Of a stretch of DNA of 64,000 nt, positions 38,917 through 48,134 are shown in pieces. Source of the stretch: Bacillus tianshenii (GTDB taxonomy: Bacteria; Bacillota; Bacilli; Bacillales; Bacillaceae_N). The position numbers and the translations under genes are program-made. Each line of letters begins with the position of its first letter. Within the stretch, counting starts at the first letter, position 1. The notes beneath the pieces are model-generated. The model saw only the letters and a list, made by a program, of their open reading frames with translations, was not told the DNA's origin and did not search any database. The stretch spans positions 2,050,115 through 2,114,114 of the forward strand of contig CP129018.1 of NCBI GenBank assembly GCA_020524525.2, in the 5' to 3' direction.

Positions 38917-39351
38917 TCATTCCTTTCCTTTGTATTGTTTCAGCGCAAGCATAGCCATTTGATAGCCATAGAATCCAAAGCCTGCAATTTGTCCAATAAC
39001 GACAGGTGAAATGACAGAGTGATGCCGAAACGATTCACGCGCATGCACATTCGAAATATGTACTTCAACAACCGGGACATTGATACTGGCAATCGCATCT
39101 CGAATTGCGTAACTATAATGAGTAAAGGCGCCGGCATTTAAAATGATGCCGTCAAAACGTTCGGCATCATGTATGCAATCAATCAATTCACCTTCATGAT
39201 TAGATTGAAAAAATTCAACTTCAATGGATTCATTCGTTGCTGACTGACGGAGCTGTTCTTCCAAATCGGCTAATGTTTCACTTCCATATATACCAGGTTC
39301 ACGTTTTCCTAAGCGATTTAGGTTAGGTCCGTTCAATACAAGTACACGCAT
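38917..39351 (-). CDS. aroQ: 3-dehydroquinate dehydratase, type II
   Basis: The third step of the shikimate route. It is 144 aa from ATG 39351 (MRVLVLNGPNLNRLG) behind AAGGAG; the frame extends upstream to 39432 without a ribosome site. Type II signatures are NGPNLNRLG, the catalytic-tyrosine segment GIYGSET, ILNAGAFTHYSYA, and EVHISNVHARESFR. It is 4 bases from the peptidase gene. Confidence 0.96.
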   Translation of the reverse strand: MRVLVLNGPNLNRLGKREPGIYGSETLADLEEQLRQSATNESIEVEFFQSNHEGELIDCIHDAERFDGIILNAGAFTHYSYAIRDAIASINVPVVEVHISNVHARESFRHHSVISPVVIGQIAGFGFYGYQMAMLALKQYKGKE

Positions 39352-39436
39352 GGATAAGCTCCTTTTGTTCATACATTTGAAAGCCATCACATCAATGCTT
39401 CCATAGACAAATTTCCAGTCATATTTTATCACACTA

Positions 39437-39967
39437 CTACTCGTTTGAATAGCTTTCTTTCAGCTGTTGGTCAGCATGCGCCATTTCTTTCGCATCAAAA
39501 GAAATCGAATATCCGACAAATACACCGTATAAAATATATAAACAAAGTGTTACCACAATCGTATTAAGCTCCCAATTCGCAACAGCTTTCACATTCGGGA
39601 AAAGCGGCTTAAGTAAAAAGAAAACAATCACCCATAATCCAACACCAAATAGAATACCTGCCCATACATTATCAATATTTTTTAAGATAAAATTGTAAAG
39701 ATACGCCACTCCAATTGACAAAATCGCAATGACCAATATGCCAATTAAATGCCCAAGTGCTCCTTCTTTCCAATCACCAACCATAAACAAATCTAATACA
39801 AAAGCCGGACTGAATGCTGTGAAATGAAAGTAATAAGCAATGAAGCCAATTGTACTCCACAGCAGCCCACCAAAGAATCCGATTGTGGCCGTTCTTCCTA
39901 TATGTGACATTGGCTGCTCGCGTTTATTTTGCTCAAGCTGTTCGTTTTGCGTCTCATGATTTCTCAT
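39437..39967 (-). CDS. yqhR: YqhR family membrane protein
   Basis: A 176-aa protein with four membrane helices (about 30-52, 70-90, 103-125 and 130-155) after a charged, Gln/Glu-rich cytoplasmic N-terminus. ATG 39967 (MRNHETQNEQ) follows GGAGGTG; the longer frame to 40012 is not supported. The function is unknown. It heads the yqhR-aroQ-yqhT-efp set and is divergent from yqhQ, as in B. subtilis. Confidence 0.85.
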   Translation of the reverse strand: MRNHETQNEQLEQNKREQPMSHIGRTATIGFFGGLLWSTIGFIAYYFHFTAFSPAFVLDLFMVGDWKEGALGHLIGILVIAILSIGVAYLYNFILKNIDNVWAGILFGVGLWVIVFFLLKPLFPNVKAVANWELNTIVVTLCLYILYGVFVGYSISFDAKEMAHADQQLKESYSNE

Positions 39968-40194
39968 AATTGTCACACCTCCGCTATGTAGTATGTCCTC
40001 CCTTCTTTTCATTCATGACCGAAATTTACTACAAATGAGTCAATTAGTACCGAGATTAGACGTGTATTTTTTTTCATAACGGGAATAATAAATATAACCA
40101 CCAACCTAGAGGATTCACAAAATTTGCTGTAGAATATAGGTAAGTATAGTATGCTACAAGATATACAATATTTGAAAAGTAGGGTTGATGGAAA

Positions 40195-41139
40195 ATGTCA
40201 AAAGATACGCCAAAGGCTTACGGCGGGCAAGCCGTTGTGGAAGGTGTTATGTTTGCCGGCAAACATACATCTGTCACTGCAATAAGAAGAACAGATGAAA
40301 CAATTGATTATCTCGTAACAGACAAAAAACCAAATCCCGTTTTGAATAAATTTAAACGAATCCCTTTTTTACGGGGAATGATTGCAATTATTGAAGCAAG
40401 CGCAAACGGCTCAAAGCATTTAAATTTTTCAAGTGAACGTTTTGAACTTGACCCAACTGAAGACCATACCCTTGATAAGCAACAAGGTTCCAAGCTTTCA
40501 ATGGTTCTTGGCGTTGCTGCTGTCGGTGTTCTATCATTCTTGTTCGGAAAGTTCATTTTCACCTTAACACCAGCCTTCTTAGCAGAATTTTTAAGGCCAA
40601 CTTTCCCGGGACATCTCATGCAAAACTTACTAGAAGGTTTCTTTAAGCTTATTCTGTTGTTAGGGTATATCTACGTAATTTCATTAACGCCGCTTATTAA
40701 GCGTATCTTCCAATATCATGGTGCTGAACATAAAGTGATTAATACGTATGAAAATGGCATGCCGTTAACAGTTGAAAATGTACAGCGTCATTCACGTCTC
40801 CATTACCGGTGCGGTAGTAGCTTTATTCTCTTTACCGTCGTTATCGGTGTGTTCGTTTACTTACTTGTACCAACAGAGCCTCTTTGGGTAAGAGTCGTGA
40901 ATCGTCTTGCGTTAATTCCTGTTGTTCTTGGTATTGCTTTTGAAGTTTTACAGCTTACAAATAAAGTGCGCGACATTCCTATTCTTCGCTACCTTGGTTA
41001 TCCAGGCTTATCACTGCAATTGTTAACGACGAAAGAACCGAAGAATGACCAAGTTGAAGTCGCGATTGCATCTTTTAACAAGATGCTTGAACAAGAGCAG
41101 CTTGCAGAGGATGAAAAGAACACTCGTCATATTGGTTGA
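40195..41139 (+). CDS. yqhQ: DUF1385 family membrane protein (YqhQ)
   Basis: A 314-aa protein with a conserved soluble N-terminus (YGGQAVVEGVMFAGK), about four membrane helices (roughly 100-125, 150-170, 212-228 and 233-255) and the family motif YHGAEHKVINTYENG followed by HYRCGSSFI. The function is unknown. AGGGTTGATGG precedes ATG 40195. It is followed 27 bases later by yqhP, likely in one transcript. Confidence 0.9.
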   Translation: MSKDTPKAYGGQAVVEGVMFAGKHTSVTAIRRTDETIDYLVTDKKPNPVLNKFKRIPFLRGMIAIIEASANGSKHLNFSSERFELDPTEDHTLDKQQGSKLSMVLGVAAVGVLSFLFGKFIFTLTPAFLAEFLRPTFPGHLMQNLLEGFFKLILLLGYIYVISLTPLIKRIFQYHGAEHKVINTYENGMPLTVENVQRHSRLHYRCGSSFILFTVVIGVFVYLLVPTEPLWVRVVNRLALIPVVLGIAFEVLQLTNKVRDIPILRYLGYPGLSLQLLTTKEPKNDQVEVAIASFNKMLEQEQLAEDEKNTRHIG

Positions 41140-41166
41140 CTGTGATAATAATAGGAGGTGACTGCG

Positions 41167-41592
41167 TTGTTCCGCCGTTCAATGAATCCGATTGTCATGT
41201 TTTTGATCAGTCTAGCTGTGTTTGGTTTACTTTATAAATTGTTTACTGAACCAATGTCTTTACTTACGCAGTTGCTCATAACTGCAGGTGTAGTAGCGAT
41301 TTTCTTCTTTATTTTCCGTATGGTTATGAATCGCCGCTACTCAAATAGCGATTATGCAGCATACCGCAAGGCCGCCAAACAGTCTGCAAAGCTGCATCAA
41401 TCTGCTAAACCAGCACGAGCACCAAGAGCAGCACGCCAAAACCGTCCAACTTCCTTAAAAAGCTTTCAAAAAAACAAATTTAAAGTAAAGCCAGGCAAAT
41501 CAAAATTCCGCGCACCACGGAAAAAGAATGATCCACGCTTAACTGTCATTGAAGGTAAAAAAGGCAAAAAGAAGAATCGAGCTCTTTTTTAA
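41167..41592 (+). CDS. yqhP: YqhP-like small membrane protein with basic tail
   Basis: About 141 aa. Two N-terminal membrane helices (about 10-27 and 34-53) are followed by a strongly basic, disordered tail rich in Lys, Arg, Ala and Pro that could contact nucleic acid or anionic lipid (inference only). The start is TTG 41167 (MFRRSMNPIVM), 8 bases after a perfect AGGAGG; the GTG at 41158 would overlap that ribosome site. The function is unknown. Confidence 0.8.
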   Translation: MFRRSMNPIVMFLISLAVFGLLYKLFTEPMSLLTQLLITAGVVAIFFFIFRMVMNRRYSNSDYAAYRKAAKQSAKLHQSAKPARAPRAARQNRPTSLKSFQKNKFKVKPGKSKFRAPRKKNDPRLTVIEGKKGKKKNRALF

Positions 41593-41616
41593 GAGCTTCG
41601 ATTCTTCTTTTTTTAT
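41568..41616. terminator. Bidirectional terminator between yqhP and yqhO
   Basis: A long stem, AAGAAGAATCGAGCTCTT with AAGAGCTTCGATTCTTCTT, followed by a T-run on the plus strand and an A-run on the other side, between convergent genes and overlapping the end of yqhP. Confidence 0.88.
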
Positions 41617-42494
41617 TAACAACTCCACGTTTTGAAAAAAGCTTCTGCCCGCATTCTTCCAAGCTTCATCAACTTATGCTTTTTCTCTTCGTCCATATTA
41701 AACTCTGTTGTAACAACTGAACTAACTGGAATAAAGATGATATTTTTTTCTACAGCAGAGGAGATATAACGGGCATCATGCGCATCTTTCATTGTCGCAA
41801 ACAATGCGTTATACATTTCAAGTCCATTGCATATTCGATGCTTTGGCATGCTTTCCATGTTTGCACTTAACTTTACGCCAAGCACAGGTCTTCGCTTTTC
41901 ATTCATGAACAACCACACAGGAAAGTTACTTAAAACCCCTCCATCTACGATGATGTTCTTCTCACCATTCACCGAATAAAGCTTTACCGGCTGAAAAAAA
42001 TACGGAATACTACAGCTCATTCGCACGGCCTTGGCCACAGAAAAACTACCTGCTCGCAAACCATACTTATGCAAGTCATCTGGGAGCACAACCATCTCCC
42101 CGCGTGTTAAATTGGACGCTATGATTCGAAGCTTCCCATCTGGTAAGTCCGCAAACGTTTGAATTCCTTTTTGACGAAGACGCTCCTCAACCCATTCTTC
42201 TAATTCATTTCCTTTATATAAACCAAGCTTCCAATAAAGTCTTAACCACTTTATAAATAAAAAAGGTGTTTTTGGAGCATCTAAAAACTGTTTTGTATCT
42301 AAGTCATCGAGCAACTCAGTAATTTCAGAGCTTGTATAGCCAGCAGCAATTAATGCGGCAACTAACGCCCCTGCACTCGTACCAGCAAGTCGTTCAAACT
42401 GAATACGACGTTCTTCTACTACTTCAAGCGCTCCTACAAGCGCAATTGCTTTCATCCCACCTCCAGAGAAAACCCCATCCACTCGCACAAGCAT
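41616..42494 (-). CDS. yqhO: Patatin-like phospholipase/acyl hydrolase (YqhO)
   Basis: A predicted Ser-Asp dyad lipid acyl hydrolase of about 292 aa. The family elements are present: oxyanion GVFSGGGMKAIALVGA, nucleophile Ser in GTSAGALVAAL (GxSxG), and catalytic Asp in VDGGVLSNFP. No signal peptide or membrane span, so cytoplasmic. The start is ATG 42494 (MLVRVDG) or the GTG two codons later; AAAGGGG fits both. It lies between yqhP and mntR, as in B. subtilis. Confidence 0.88.
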   Translation of the reverse strand: MLVRVDGVFSGGGMKAIALVGALEVVEERRIQFERLAGTSAGALVAALIAAGYTSSEITELLDDLDTKQFLDAPKTPFLFIKWLRLYWKLGLYKGNELEEWVEERLRQKGIQTFADLPDGKLRIIASNLTRGEMVVLPDDLHKYGLRAGSFSVAKAVRMSCSIPYFFQPVKLYSVNGEKNIIVDGGVLSNFPVWLFMNEKRRPVLGVKLSANMESMPKHRICNGLEMYNALFATMKDAHDARYISSAVEKNIIFIPVSSVVTTEFNMDEEKKHKLMKLGRMRAEAFFKTWSC

Positions 42495-42576
42495 CACCCC
42501 TTTAGGATACAGCCTATATCTCATCCTAAGCACAATGACGCATAAATAGTACAAAGAAAAGTGGGTGGATACATAA

Positions 42577-42618
42577 AAAAACTAACATTCCATGTCTATC
42601 TCAGAATGTTAGTTTTCT
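42577..42618 (-). terminator. Terminator of mntR
   Basis: On the reverse strand, AAAACTAACATTC-loop-GAATGTTAGTTTTTTT; it overlaps the mntR stop codon. Confidence 0.85.
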
Positions 42619-43034
42619 TGAGTATTCTTCTTTTGTGTCTCTCGTAATGAATCAATGCGTGTTTTATCTTCCGTGAAATATTGAACAACATCACCAATAC
42701 GATCAATCGAATCCCAGCTTAAATGGTGTTCAATTCCTTCCACTTCTTCATAGATCCGGTCTTCCTGTACACCGATTATTTGTAAGAAATCTTCAAGCAA
42801 TTCATGGCGATAAACAAGTCGTTTACCGATCTTTTTTCCTTTTGCAGTTAAAACTAATCCGCGATATTTTTCATAGATAAGATATTCATCTTTATCTAAT
42901 TTTTGCACCATCTTTGTCACGGAGGATGGGTGTACCGCCAAGTTTTCAGCTATGTCAGAAACTCTGGCATATCCTTTTTCTTCTATTAAAAGATAGATTT
43001 GTTCAATATAATCCTCCATACTTGGCGTCGGCAT
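42609..43034 (-). CDS. mntR: Manganese transport regulator MntR
   Basis: A DtxR-family repressor of Mn uptake genes and activator of efflux genes. It is 141 aa from ATG 43034 ([16 protein letters not shown]), which places metal ligands Asp8 and Glu11; further ligands appear as His in [10 protein letters not shown] and Glu/His in EGIEHH. The winged helix has [32 protein letters not shown] precedes the start; the upstream extension to 43064 is not needed. Confidence 0.96.
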   Translation of the reverse strand: MPTPSMEDYIEQIYLLIEEKGYARVSDIAENLAVHPSSVTKMVQKLDKDEYLIYEKYRGLVLTAKGKKIGKRLVYRHELLEDFLQIIGVQEDRIYEEVEGIEHHLSWDSIDRIGDVVQYFTEDKTRIDSLRETQKKNTQEN

Positions 43035-43103
43035 ATCATTTCCTCCAATAACACTCGTTTTCATTATAATAAGATTTTACAATACTTACGGGGATGTGAC
43101 AAG

Positions 43104-44129
43104 TTAAGTGAAGTATTGAATCTCTGCTTGAGGGAAGAATTGGTGAATATAACCGCGTAATGTCTCTTCTAGCTCCTTCGCTTCATCGGTCGGATATACA
43201 TACTTTCCGATACCGTAGCGCCCCCATTTATACTTCCGTTCTTCTTCATTCATTTCAAGCTTTGATTTTGGGTAACGCTTTTGAATAACACGCTTTGCAG
43301 GCTTTGTAAAACGATGCTGAATTAATTCAAACGTCAAATCTTCGATGTTTAAATCTCCAATTGACCTCTCAAGTCGTTCAAATAATTCATAATAACCTTC
43401 TTTCCAATTATCATGCCGATAAATAGGTGCGACAATAAATCCAAGTGGATAATCGGCCTGAGCTACTTTTCGTGCTGCTTCAATCCGTTGTTCAAAAGGC
43501 GATGTACCCGGCTCAAAGTGTTTAATAACATAACGGGAATTAATACTAAAACGAAAACGTGTCTTACCGTTATGCTCAGCATCTAACAAGTGATCGACAT
43601 GATGATATTTTGTTACAAAACGAAGCCTGCCGTTCTCGGTCTGCCCGATATATTCAATCGCCTTTTTCAAGGAATGTGTTAAATGATCAATACCGACAAT
43701 ATCACTTGTACACGCTGCTTCGAAGCGAGTAAGCTCTTCACCACGTTCATCAATATATTTCTGAGCTTGAGCAAAAATTTCTTCTAAATTGACATACGTT
43801 CTGATATAGGGTTTAGAGCCAAGTGTTGTTTGTAAGTAACAATAATGACAATGCCCCATACAGCCTGTCGCAAGTGGAATAGCATATTCAGCTGATGGCT
43901 TAGATGTATCAAACTTCAACGTCTTCCGAACACCAACGACAAGTGTTGATTTAGCATTACGGTATTTTTGCAATTCATTTTCCCCAGGCAAATTACGTAC
44001 TTGGTTATGTGATGTCGTTTCTCTTATCTCAATTCCCATCTTTGTAAATTTATCTCTTAGTTCAATACCAAGCGGATATTCCAACGCGCCCGGCTCTATA
44101 TATACAAGCTGTGGGACGAACGGGTTCAT
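43104..44129 (-). CDS. splB: Spore photoproduct lyase
   Basis: A radical-SAM enzyme that reverses the spore photoproduct thymine dimer during germination. It is 341 aa from ATG 44129 (MNPFVPQLVYIEPG) with GAGGTGG upstream. The [4Fe-4S] motif is CMGHCHYC (CX3CX2C), and the conserved cysteine needed for hydrogen transfer lies in ACTSDIVG. The C-terminus KWGRYGIGKYVYP...YFT matches the family. No splA precedes it, unlike the splAB operon of B. subtilis. It is a separate gene after nrdJ. Confidence 0.96.
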   Translation of the reverse strand: MNPFVPQLVYIEPGALEYPLGIELRDKFTKMGIEIRETTSHNQVRNLPGENELQKYRNAKSTLVVGVRKTLKFDTSKPSAEYAIPLATGCMGHCHYCYLQTTLGSKPYIRTYVNLEEIFAQAQKYIDERGEELTRFEAACTSDIVGIDHLTHSLKKAIEYIGQTENGRLRFVTKYHHVDHLLDAEHNGKTRFRFSINSRYVIKHFEPGTSPFEQRIEAARKVAQADYPLGFIVAPIYRHDNWKEGYYELFERLERSIGDLNIEDLTFELIQHRFTKPAKRVIQKRYPKSKLEMNEEERKYKWGRYGIGKYVYPTDEAKELEETLRGYIHQFFPQAEIQYFT

Positions 44130-44238
44130 TTGTGCCACCTCTAATGCAAACAATTATTTGAATGTTTATAACGAACACTCTTAAGAAGATTATCTGCAAT
44201 AGCATTTGCTTTTATGAATCCAGATATTTTACGAACAT

Positions 44239-44274
44239 AAAAAAAGCGAACAGACTCATCTGCTCGCTTTTTTC
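44239..44274 (-). terminator. Terminator of nrdJ
   Basis: On the reverse strand, AAAAAAGCGAGCAGA-tgag-TCTGTTCGCTTTTTTT, 10 bases after the nrdJ stop. Confidence 0.9.
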
Positions 44275-44282
44275 TGCTTATT

Positions 44283-46847
44283 TTAAAGGCCACATTTTAA
44301 TTGGGCATTACAATTTGTGCATGTATTGCAGCCGCCGATTTCTTCAACTGTTCCTTGTCGACAAACTGGACATGTATTACCAACTTCTGAACCGATTGTT
44401 ACATTTGTTGAACGTAAATCATTAATTGTATCGACTAGTACAACATGTGACTTCTCTTTCGGCTCTGCTTCTTTTTTAACTTCTTCATCAAATGAATTTT
44501 CTTCTTTTGTCAACGTTAATACTTGTGCATCACGGCTGCCGTCTACATATACTGTTCCACCTTTTGCACCACCACGGTATAAACGCTCATAAACGCCTTC
44601 AACTTGTTCAACAGTATAGCCTTTCGGTGCGTTTACCGTTTTACTAATTGAAGAGTCAACCCATCGTTGGATGACACACTGTACATCGGCGTGCGCTTCT
44701 GGCGAAAGGTCCATTGCTGAGATAAACCACTTCGGCAAGTTATTTGGATCTGCCTCTTGATGGTTGTCCAAATATTCTTGAAGGATATCTGCTTTTACTT
44801 CAATGAACTTTCCTAAACGTCCACTACGATAGTAGGAGAATGAGAAATATGGTTCAAGCCCTGTTGATACGCCAACCATGGTTCCTGTACTTCCTGTAGG
44901 CGCAACAGTCAATAAATGTGAGTTGCGAATACCATGCTCAAGAATACTTTCACGGACATCTTCAGGCATACGTTTCATGTAGCCTGTTTCGCTGAATTTA
45001 CGGCGTAATGCTGCTGTCTGTTCATCCGTTTCCCCAACTAGATATGGGAAGCTTCCTTTTTCTTTTGCAAGCTCAACAGATTCACGATAAGCCGTCGTCG
45101 CAATCGTTTCAAAGATTTGGTCAACAAGCTCATTACCTTTCTCTGAACCATACTCTGTTTCACAATAGATAAGCAAATCATGTAAGCCCATTACACCAAG
45201 ACCGACACGGCGTTCACCTAGTGCTTGCTTTTTGTTATCTTCTAAGAAATACGGCGTAGAATCAATCACGTTATCCTGCATGCGTACACCAACGCTAACC
45301 GTTTGTTTAAGCTTCTCAAAGTTAACCGTTTTATTTTCCTTATCCGCCATTTCCGCTAAATTCACCGCTGCAAGGTTACAAACAGAATATGGCGCAAGTG
45401 GTTGTTCCCCGCAAGGATTTGTTGCCACGACTTTTTGTCCGTACGCTGTTGCATTTGTCATGTCGTTTGCGTTATCGATAAAGAAAATACCTGGTTCAGC
45501 TGAATAAGTAGCACAGATGTTAATTAAGTTCCATAGCTCTTTCGCTTTGATTCTACGGTAAGTACGAACTTTGTAGCCCATACGCTCCCATTCACGTACA
45601 TCACCGATATCATGCCACTTTTCATTGTATTCTTTCATTTCCTCAGCTGTATAGTTCTCAACATCCGGGAATTTCAATTCGAACATGTCATCATTTTCTA
45701 CCGCATCCATAAACTCTTTTGTTAAGCAGACAGAGATGTTCGCTCCTGTTAAGAAGTCTGGATTATGAACAGTGTACGTACCACCTGTGTTCAATTTCTC
45801 TTCTGCTTCTTTAATTGCTTTTTCGGTAAATCCGCCCTGACCAGGAATGTTCTTGTAATTGACGATTCCTTGATACATATCTTGTTCTGTTTCACTAAGC
45901 GGTTTGAAATTCAATTTTTCTTTTGCAAGCTTTGTAATATGTTCATCATTTGTCGTTTCAATTAAGAAACGTAAGATGCGTGGGTTTTGCATTTTTGAAA
46001 TGATGAATTCCACAACATCTGGGTGCCATGCGGAAAGCATAATCATTTGTGCACCACGTCTTGAGCCGCCCTGCTCAACAAGATGTGTAAGCTTTGCGAT
46101 ATCATCAAGCCATGAGACCGATCCTGATGATTTTCCGTTCACGCCGCGGGCTAGTGTGTTGCGTGGACGAAGTGTTGAACCATTTGTGCCGACGCCGCCT
46201 CCTCGAGACATAATTTCCATCACTTGCTTACGGTGTTCTGAAATCCCTTCGCGTGAATCTTGGACAAACGGCATGACGTAACAGTTGAAATATGTCACAT
46301 CTGTTTGTGAGCCTGCACCGTATAGAACACGGCCAGCTGGAACGAAGTTAAGTGAGACAAGCTCATGGTAGAACTTTTCATACCATTCTTTTCGCTTCTC
46401 TTCCGTTTCTTCTACAGAGGCAAGGCCTGTTGCATTTCGCATTGCAATTTGCTCGTAGAAGACTTCAAGCGGCTTATCAATTACATCAAGCGGACGAACG
46501 ATAATGCCTGTTTGACGTTCTTCTTCCGTATCAAGCGCTCCGAAGTATTCATCGCCAACTTTCACAGTCGCTTTCTTATTCTCCCAGTCAATCTCTTGAA
46601 TGAAACCAAGGCCGCGAGCTGGAAACTTCGGGTCTTCCTTAATCGTCAAAACGACAAAGTCGCCAGCTGAAAGTGTAATCTTTTCAGTATCTTTAAATGC
46701 ATAGCGGTCTAACATTACTAAACGCGAAACACCCTTATGCGTAATGTGCATATCATTTGTAATTTCGTGAACTTGAGGAAATAAACGAATTTCCTTATTC
46801 AGCTTATTAACATCAATTGACATTTTATCGGTATTGGCGGTTACCAT
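44283..46847 (-). CDS. nrdJ: Adenosylcobalamin-dependent (class II) ribonucleotide reductase
   Basis: Makes deoxyribonucleotides with a cobalamin radical, independent of oxygen. At 854 aa it has the active-site cysteines in the ISVCLT and NPCGEQPLAPYSVCNLAAVN segments, PTGSTGTMVGVSTGLEPYFS, and the C-terminal tail with CPVC and CNTCTNC, a zinc-ribbon-like Cys cluster that also carries the redox-shuttle cysteines. AAGGGAG precedes ATG 46847. Two NrdR boxes lie 93-141 bases upstream and no cobalamin riboswitch is visible. It is single-subunit: no small-subunit gene is adjacent. nrdJ is absent from this locus in B. subtilis. Confidence 0.95.
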   Translation of the reverse strand: MVTANTDKMSIDVNKLNKEIRLFPQVHEITNDMHITHKGVSRLVMLDRYAFKDTEKITLSAGDFVVLTIKEDPKFPARGLGFIQEIDWENKKATVKVGDEYFGALDTEEERQTGIIVRPLDVIDKPLEVFYEQIAMRNATGLASVEETEEKRKEWYEKFYHELVSLNFVPAGRVLYGAGSQTDVTYFNCYVMPFVQDSREGISEHRKQVMEIMSRGGGVGTNGSTLRPRNTLARGVNGKSSGSVSWLDDIAKLTHLVEQGGSRRGAQMIMLSAWHPDVVEFIISKMQNPRILRFLIETTNDEHITKLAKEKLNFKPLSETEQDMYQGIVNYKNIPGQGGFTEKAIKEAEEKLNTGGTYTVHNPDFLTGANISVCLTKEFMDAVENDDMFELKFPDVENYTAEEMKEYNEKWHDIGDVREWERMGYKVRTYRRIKAKELWNLINICATYSAEPGIFFIDNANDMTNATAYGQKVVATNPCGEQPLAPYSVCNLAAVNLAEMADKENKTVNFEKLKQTVSVGVRMQDNVIDSTPYFLEDNKKQALGERRVGLGVMGLHDLLIYCETEYGSEKGNELVDQIFETIATTAYRESVELAKEKGSFPYLVGETDEQTAALRRKFSETGYMKRMPEDVRESILEHGIRNSHLLTVAPTGSTGTMVGVSTGLEPYFSFSYYRSGRLGKFIEVKADILQEYLDNHQEADPNNLPKWFISAMDLSPEAHADVQCVIQRWVDSSISKTVNAPKGYTVEQVEGVYERLYRGGAKGGTVYVDGSRDAQVLTLTKEENSFDEEVKKEAEPKEKSHVVLVDTINDLRSTNVTIGSEVGNTCPVCRQGTVEEIGGCNTCTNCNAQLKCGL

Positions 46848-46939
46848 GTCTCATCTCCCTTTCATGCCGATGGTACAAAATTCGATACCATTTTACTTTT
46901 CATTAGTATCCAAAACATATCATATATAAACATGAGCAT

Positions 46940-46955
46940 CAACAATATGTAGTGT
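46940..46955. promoter_or_regulatory. NrdR box 1 upstream of nrdJ
   Basis: The reverse strand reads ACACTACATATTGTTG, close to the NrdR consensus acaCwAtATaTwGtgt. Its centre is 33 bases, about three helical turns, from box 2, the paired spacing known for NrdR operators. Confidence 0.8.
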
Positions 46956-46972
46956 AGATTCATCGGTGCAAA

Positions 46973-46988
46973 ATACTATATATTGAAT
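46973..46988. promoter_or_regulatory. NrdR box 2 upstream of nrdJ
   Basis: The reverse strand reads ATTCAATATATAGTAT with the full CAATATATAG core. It overlaps the 3' end of a candidate -10 box (TAAAAT, 46987-46992) that lies 19 bases after a perfect TTGACA (47012-47017), so NrdR binding would block RNA polymerase. Confidence 0.8.
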
Positions 46989-47197
46989 TTTACTCTTAAC
47001 ACCTAGGTGCTTGTCAAACGATAAAATTATCAAAAAAGAAAGATTGAACGAGGATAAAGACGAAAAGAACGGAACAAAACCAATATTCCTCTATTTTCAT
47101 CGGTTGCTTTTTTTCTAAAAGCTCATCTATTTCGATATCACAAGATAAATGGGCAATTATGGAGCATTTTCCACATTTGCGAAACTGTATTCGTTAA
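46989..47197. other. Intergenic region upstream of nrdJ
   Basis: It holds the candidate nrdJ -35 TTGACA (47012-47017, reverse strand) and a perfect 10-base palindrome CACCTAGGTG (47000-47009) between the -35 and -10. No gene is supported in the rest, and no B12-box-like riboswitch was seen. Confidence 0.5.
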
Positions 47198-47232
47198 GAA
47201 AACTTGGCGAAAAGTTCGCCAAGTTTTTTATT
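47198..47232. terminator. Hairpin terminator downstream of lipM
   Basis: AAAACTTGGCG-aaaagtt-CGCCAAGTTTTTT. On the reverse strand it lies 65 bases past the lipM stop with a TTTTCTT tail; the stronger T-run is on the plus strand. Confidence 0.7.
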
Positions 47233-47297
47233 CACACAATCTCTATTTATACCTGCTTTCCGATAAGTTGAATAGAGGACTTTAGACCTATTTCTGT

Positions 47298-48134
47298 TCA
47301 GCGGCGGAAATTCCATTCATCATTGGCATAACGTTCCTCTTCAATAGCTTTCACATACGCCATTTCCTCTTCTGTTAGCTCGTAAGGAACAAGCTCAATG
47401 TTCAATCCTTTTTCAAAGCCAGTCTTAAATGCTCGGCGGGCTTCATCAAGGCTTACAGGTTTTTCACGAAGCTCATTCATCGCTACCGCTTTACTACTGA
47501 ACATCCTCTGCATCCGTTCACGAACACGCTCATTTGGATAGGTGAATAAGTCAAACAGCATATCCTCATCTAAATCAAGCAGAATTGAGCCGTGCTGAAG
47601 AATAACTCCTTTTTGCCGTGTTTGCGCACTGCCAGCTACCTTTCGTCCTTCAACGACTAGCTCATACCATGATGGCGCATCAAAGCAAACACTTGAACGA
47701 GGGTTTTTCAAGCTATCCCTCTCCTCTTGCGTTCTAGGCACCGCAAAATAAGCTTCAAGGCCAAGCGCCTTAAACCCCTCTAAAACTCCTTCTGAAATGA
47801 CACGATATGCTTCTGTAACCGTCTTAGGCATCTCTGGATGCTCCTCAGATACAATTACGCTATATGTAAGTTCTTTATCATGGAGAACGCCTCTGCCGCC
47901 TGTAGGACGACGCACAAAGCCAAGCCCGTATTTCTTTACGGCCTCCATGTTAATTTCACGTTGGACTTTTTGAAAGTAACCGACTGATAATGTGGGTGGA
48001 TTCCAGCCGTAAAAGCGAATTGTCGGCGGGATCTTTCCTTCACTATGCCAAGTCAATAACGCTTCATCAAGCGCCATATTAAAGCTTGGAGAACAATTAC
48101 CTGAATCAATAAAACGCCATGTCTCTTTCGCCAC
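47298..48134 (-). CDS. lipM: Octanoyl-[carrier protein]:protein octanoyltransferase
   Basis: Transfers octanoate to GcvH, starting lipoate assembly for the glycine cleavage and 2-oxoacid dehydrogenase complexes. The start is GTG 48134 ([12 protein letters not shown]) behind AAGAAGGA, giving 278 aa, the known LipM length; the ATG at 48173 lacks a ribosome site. It is a biotin/lipoate transferase fold with [12 protein letters not shown], a catalytic-region cysteine in [12 protein letters not shown], and VAGSAQTR. It is near the gcv operon and relevant to the Bkd complex in the same window. Confidence 0.93.
   Translation of the reverse strand: MAKETWRFIDSGNCSPSFNMALDEALLTWHSEGKIPPTIRFYGWNPPTLSVGYFQKVQREINMEAVKKYGLGFVRRPTGGRGVLHDKELTYSVIVSEEHPEMPKTVTEAYRVISEGVLEGFKALGLEAYFAVPRTQEERDSLKNPRSSVCFDAPSWYELVVEGRKVAGSAQTRQKGVILQHGSILLDLDEDMLFDLFTYPNERVRERMQRMFSSKAVAMNELREKPVSLDEARRAFKTGFEKGLNIELVPYELTEEEMAYVKAIEEERYANDEWNFRR

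Noticed and set aside
40044-40060. FapR-like half palindrome TTAGTACC-GAGATTAGA between yqhR and yqhQ
   Set aside because: Only one half matches the operator well and neither gene belongs to the fatty-acid regulon; likely chance in AT-rich DNA.
46848-47200. Cobalamin riboswitch upstream of nrdJ
   Set aside because: No B12-box-like conserved core and no terminator or anti-terminator pair before the start; the paired NrdR boxes explain the region better.
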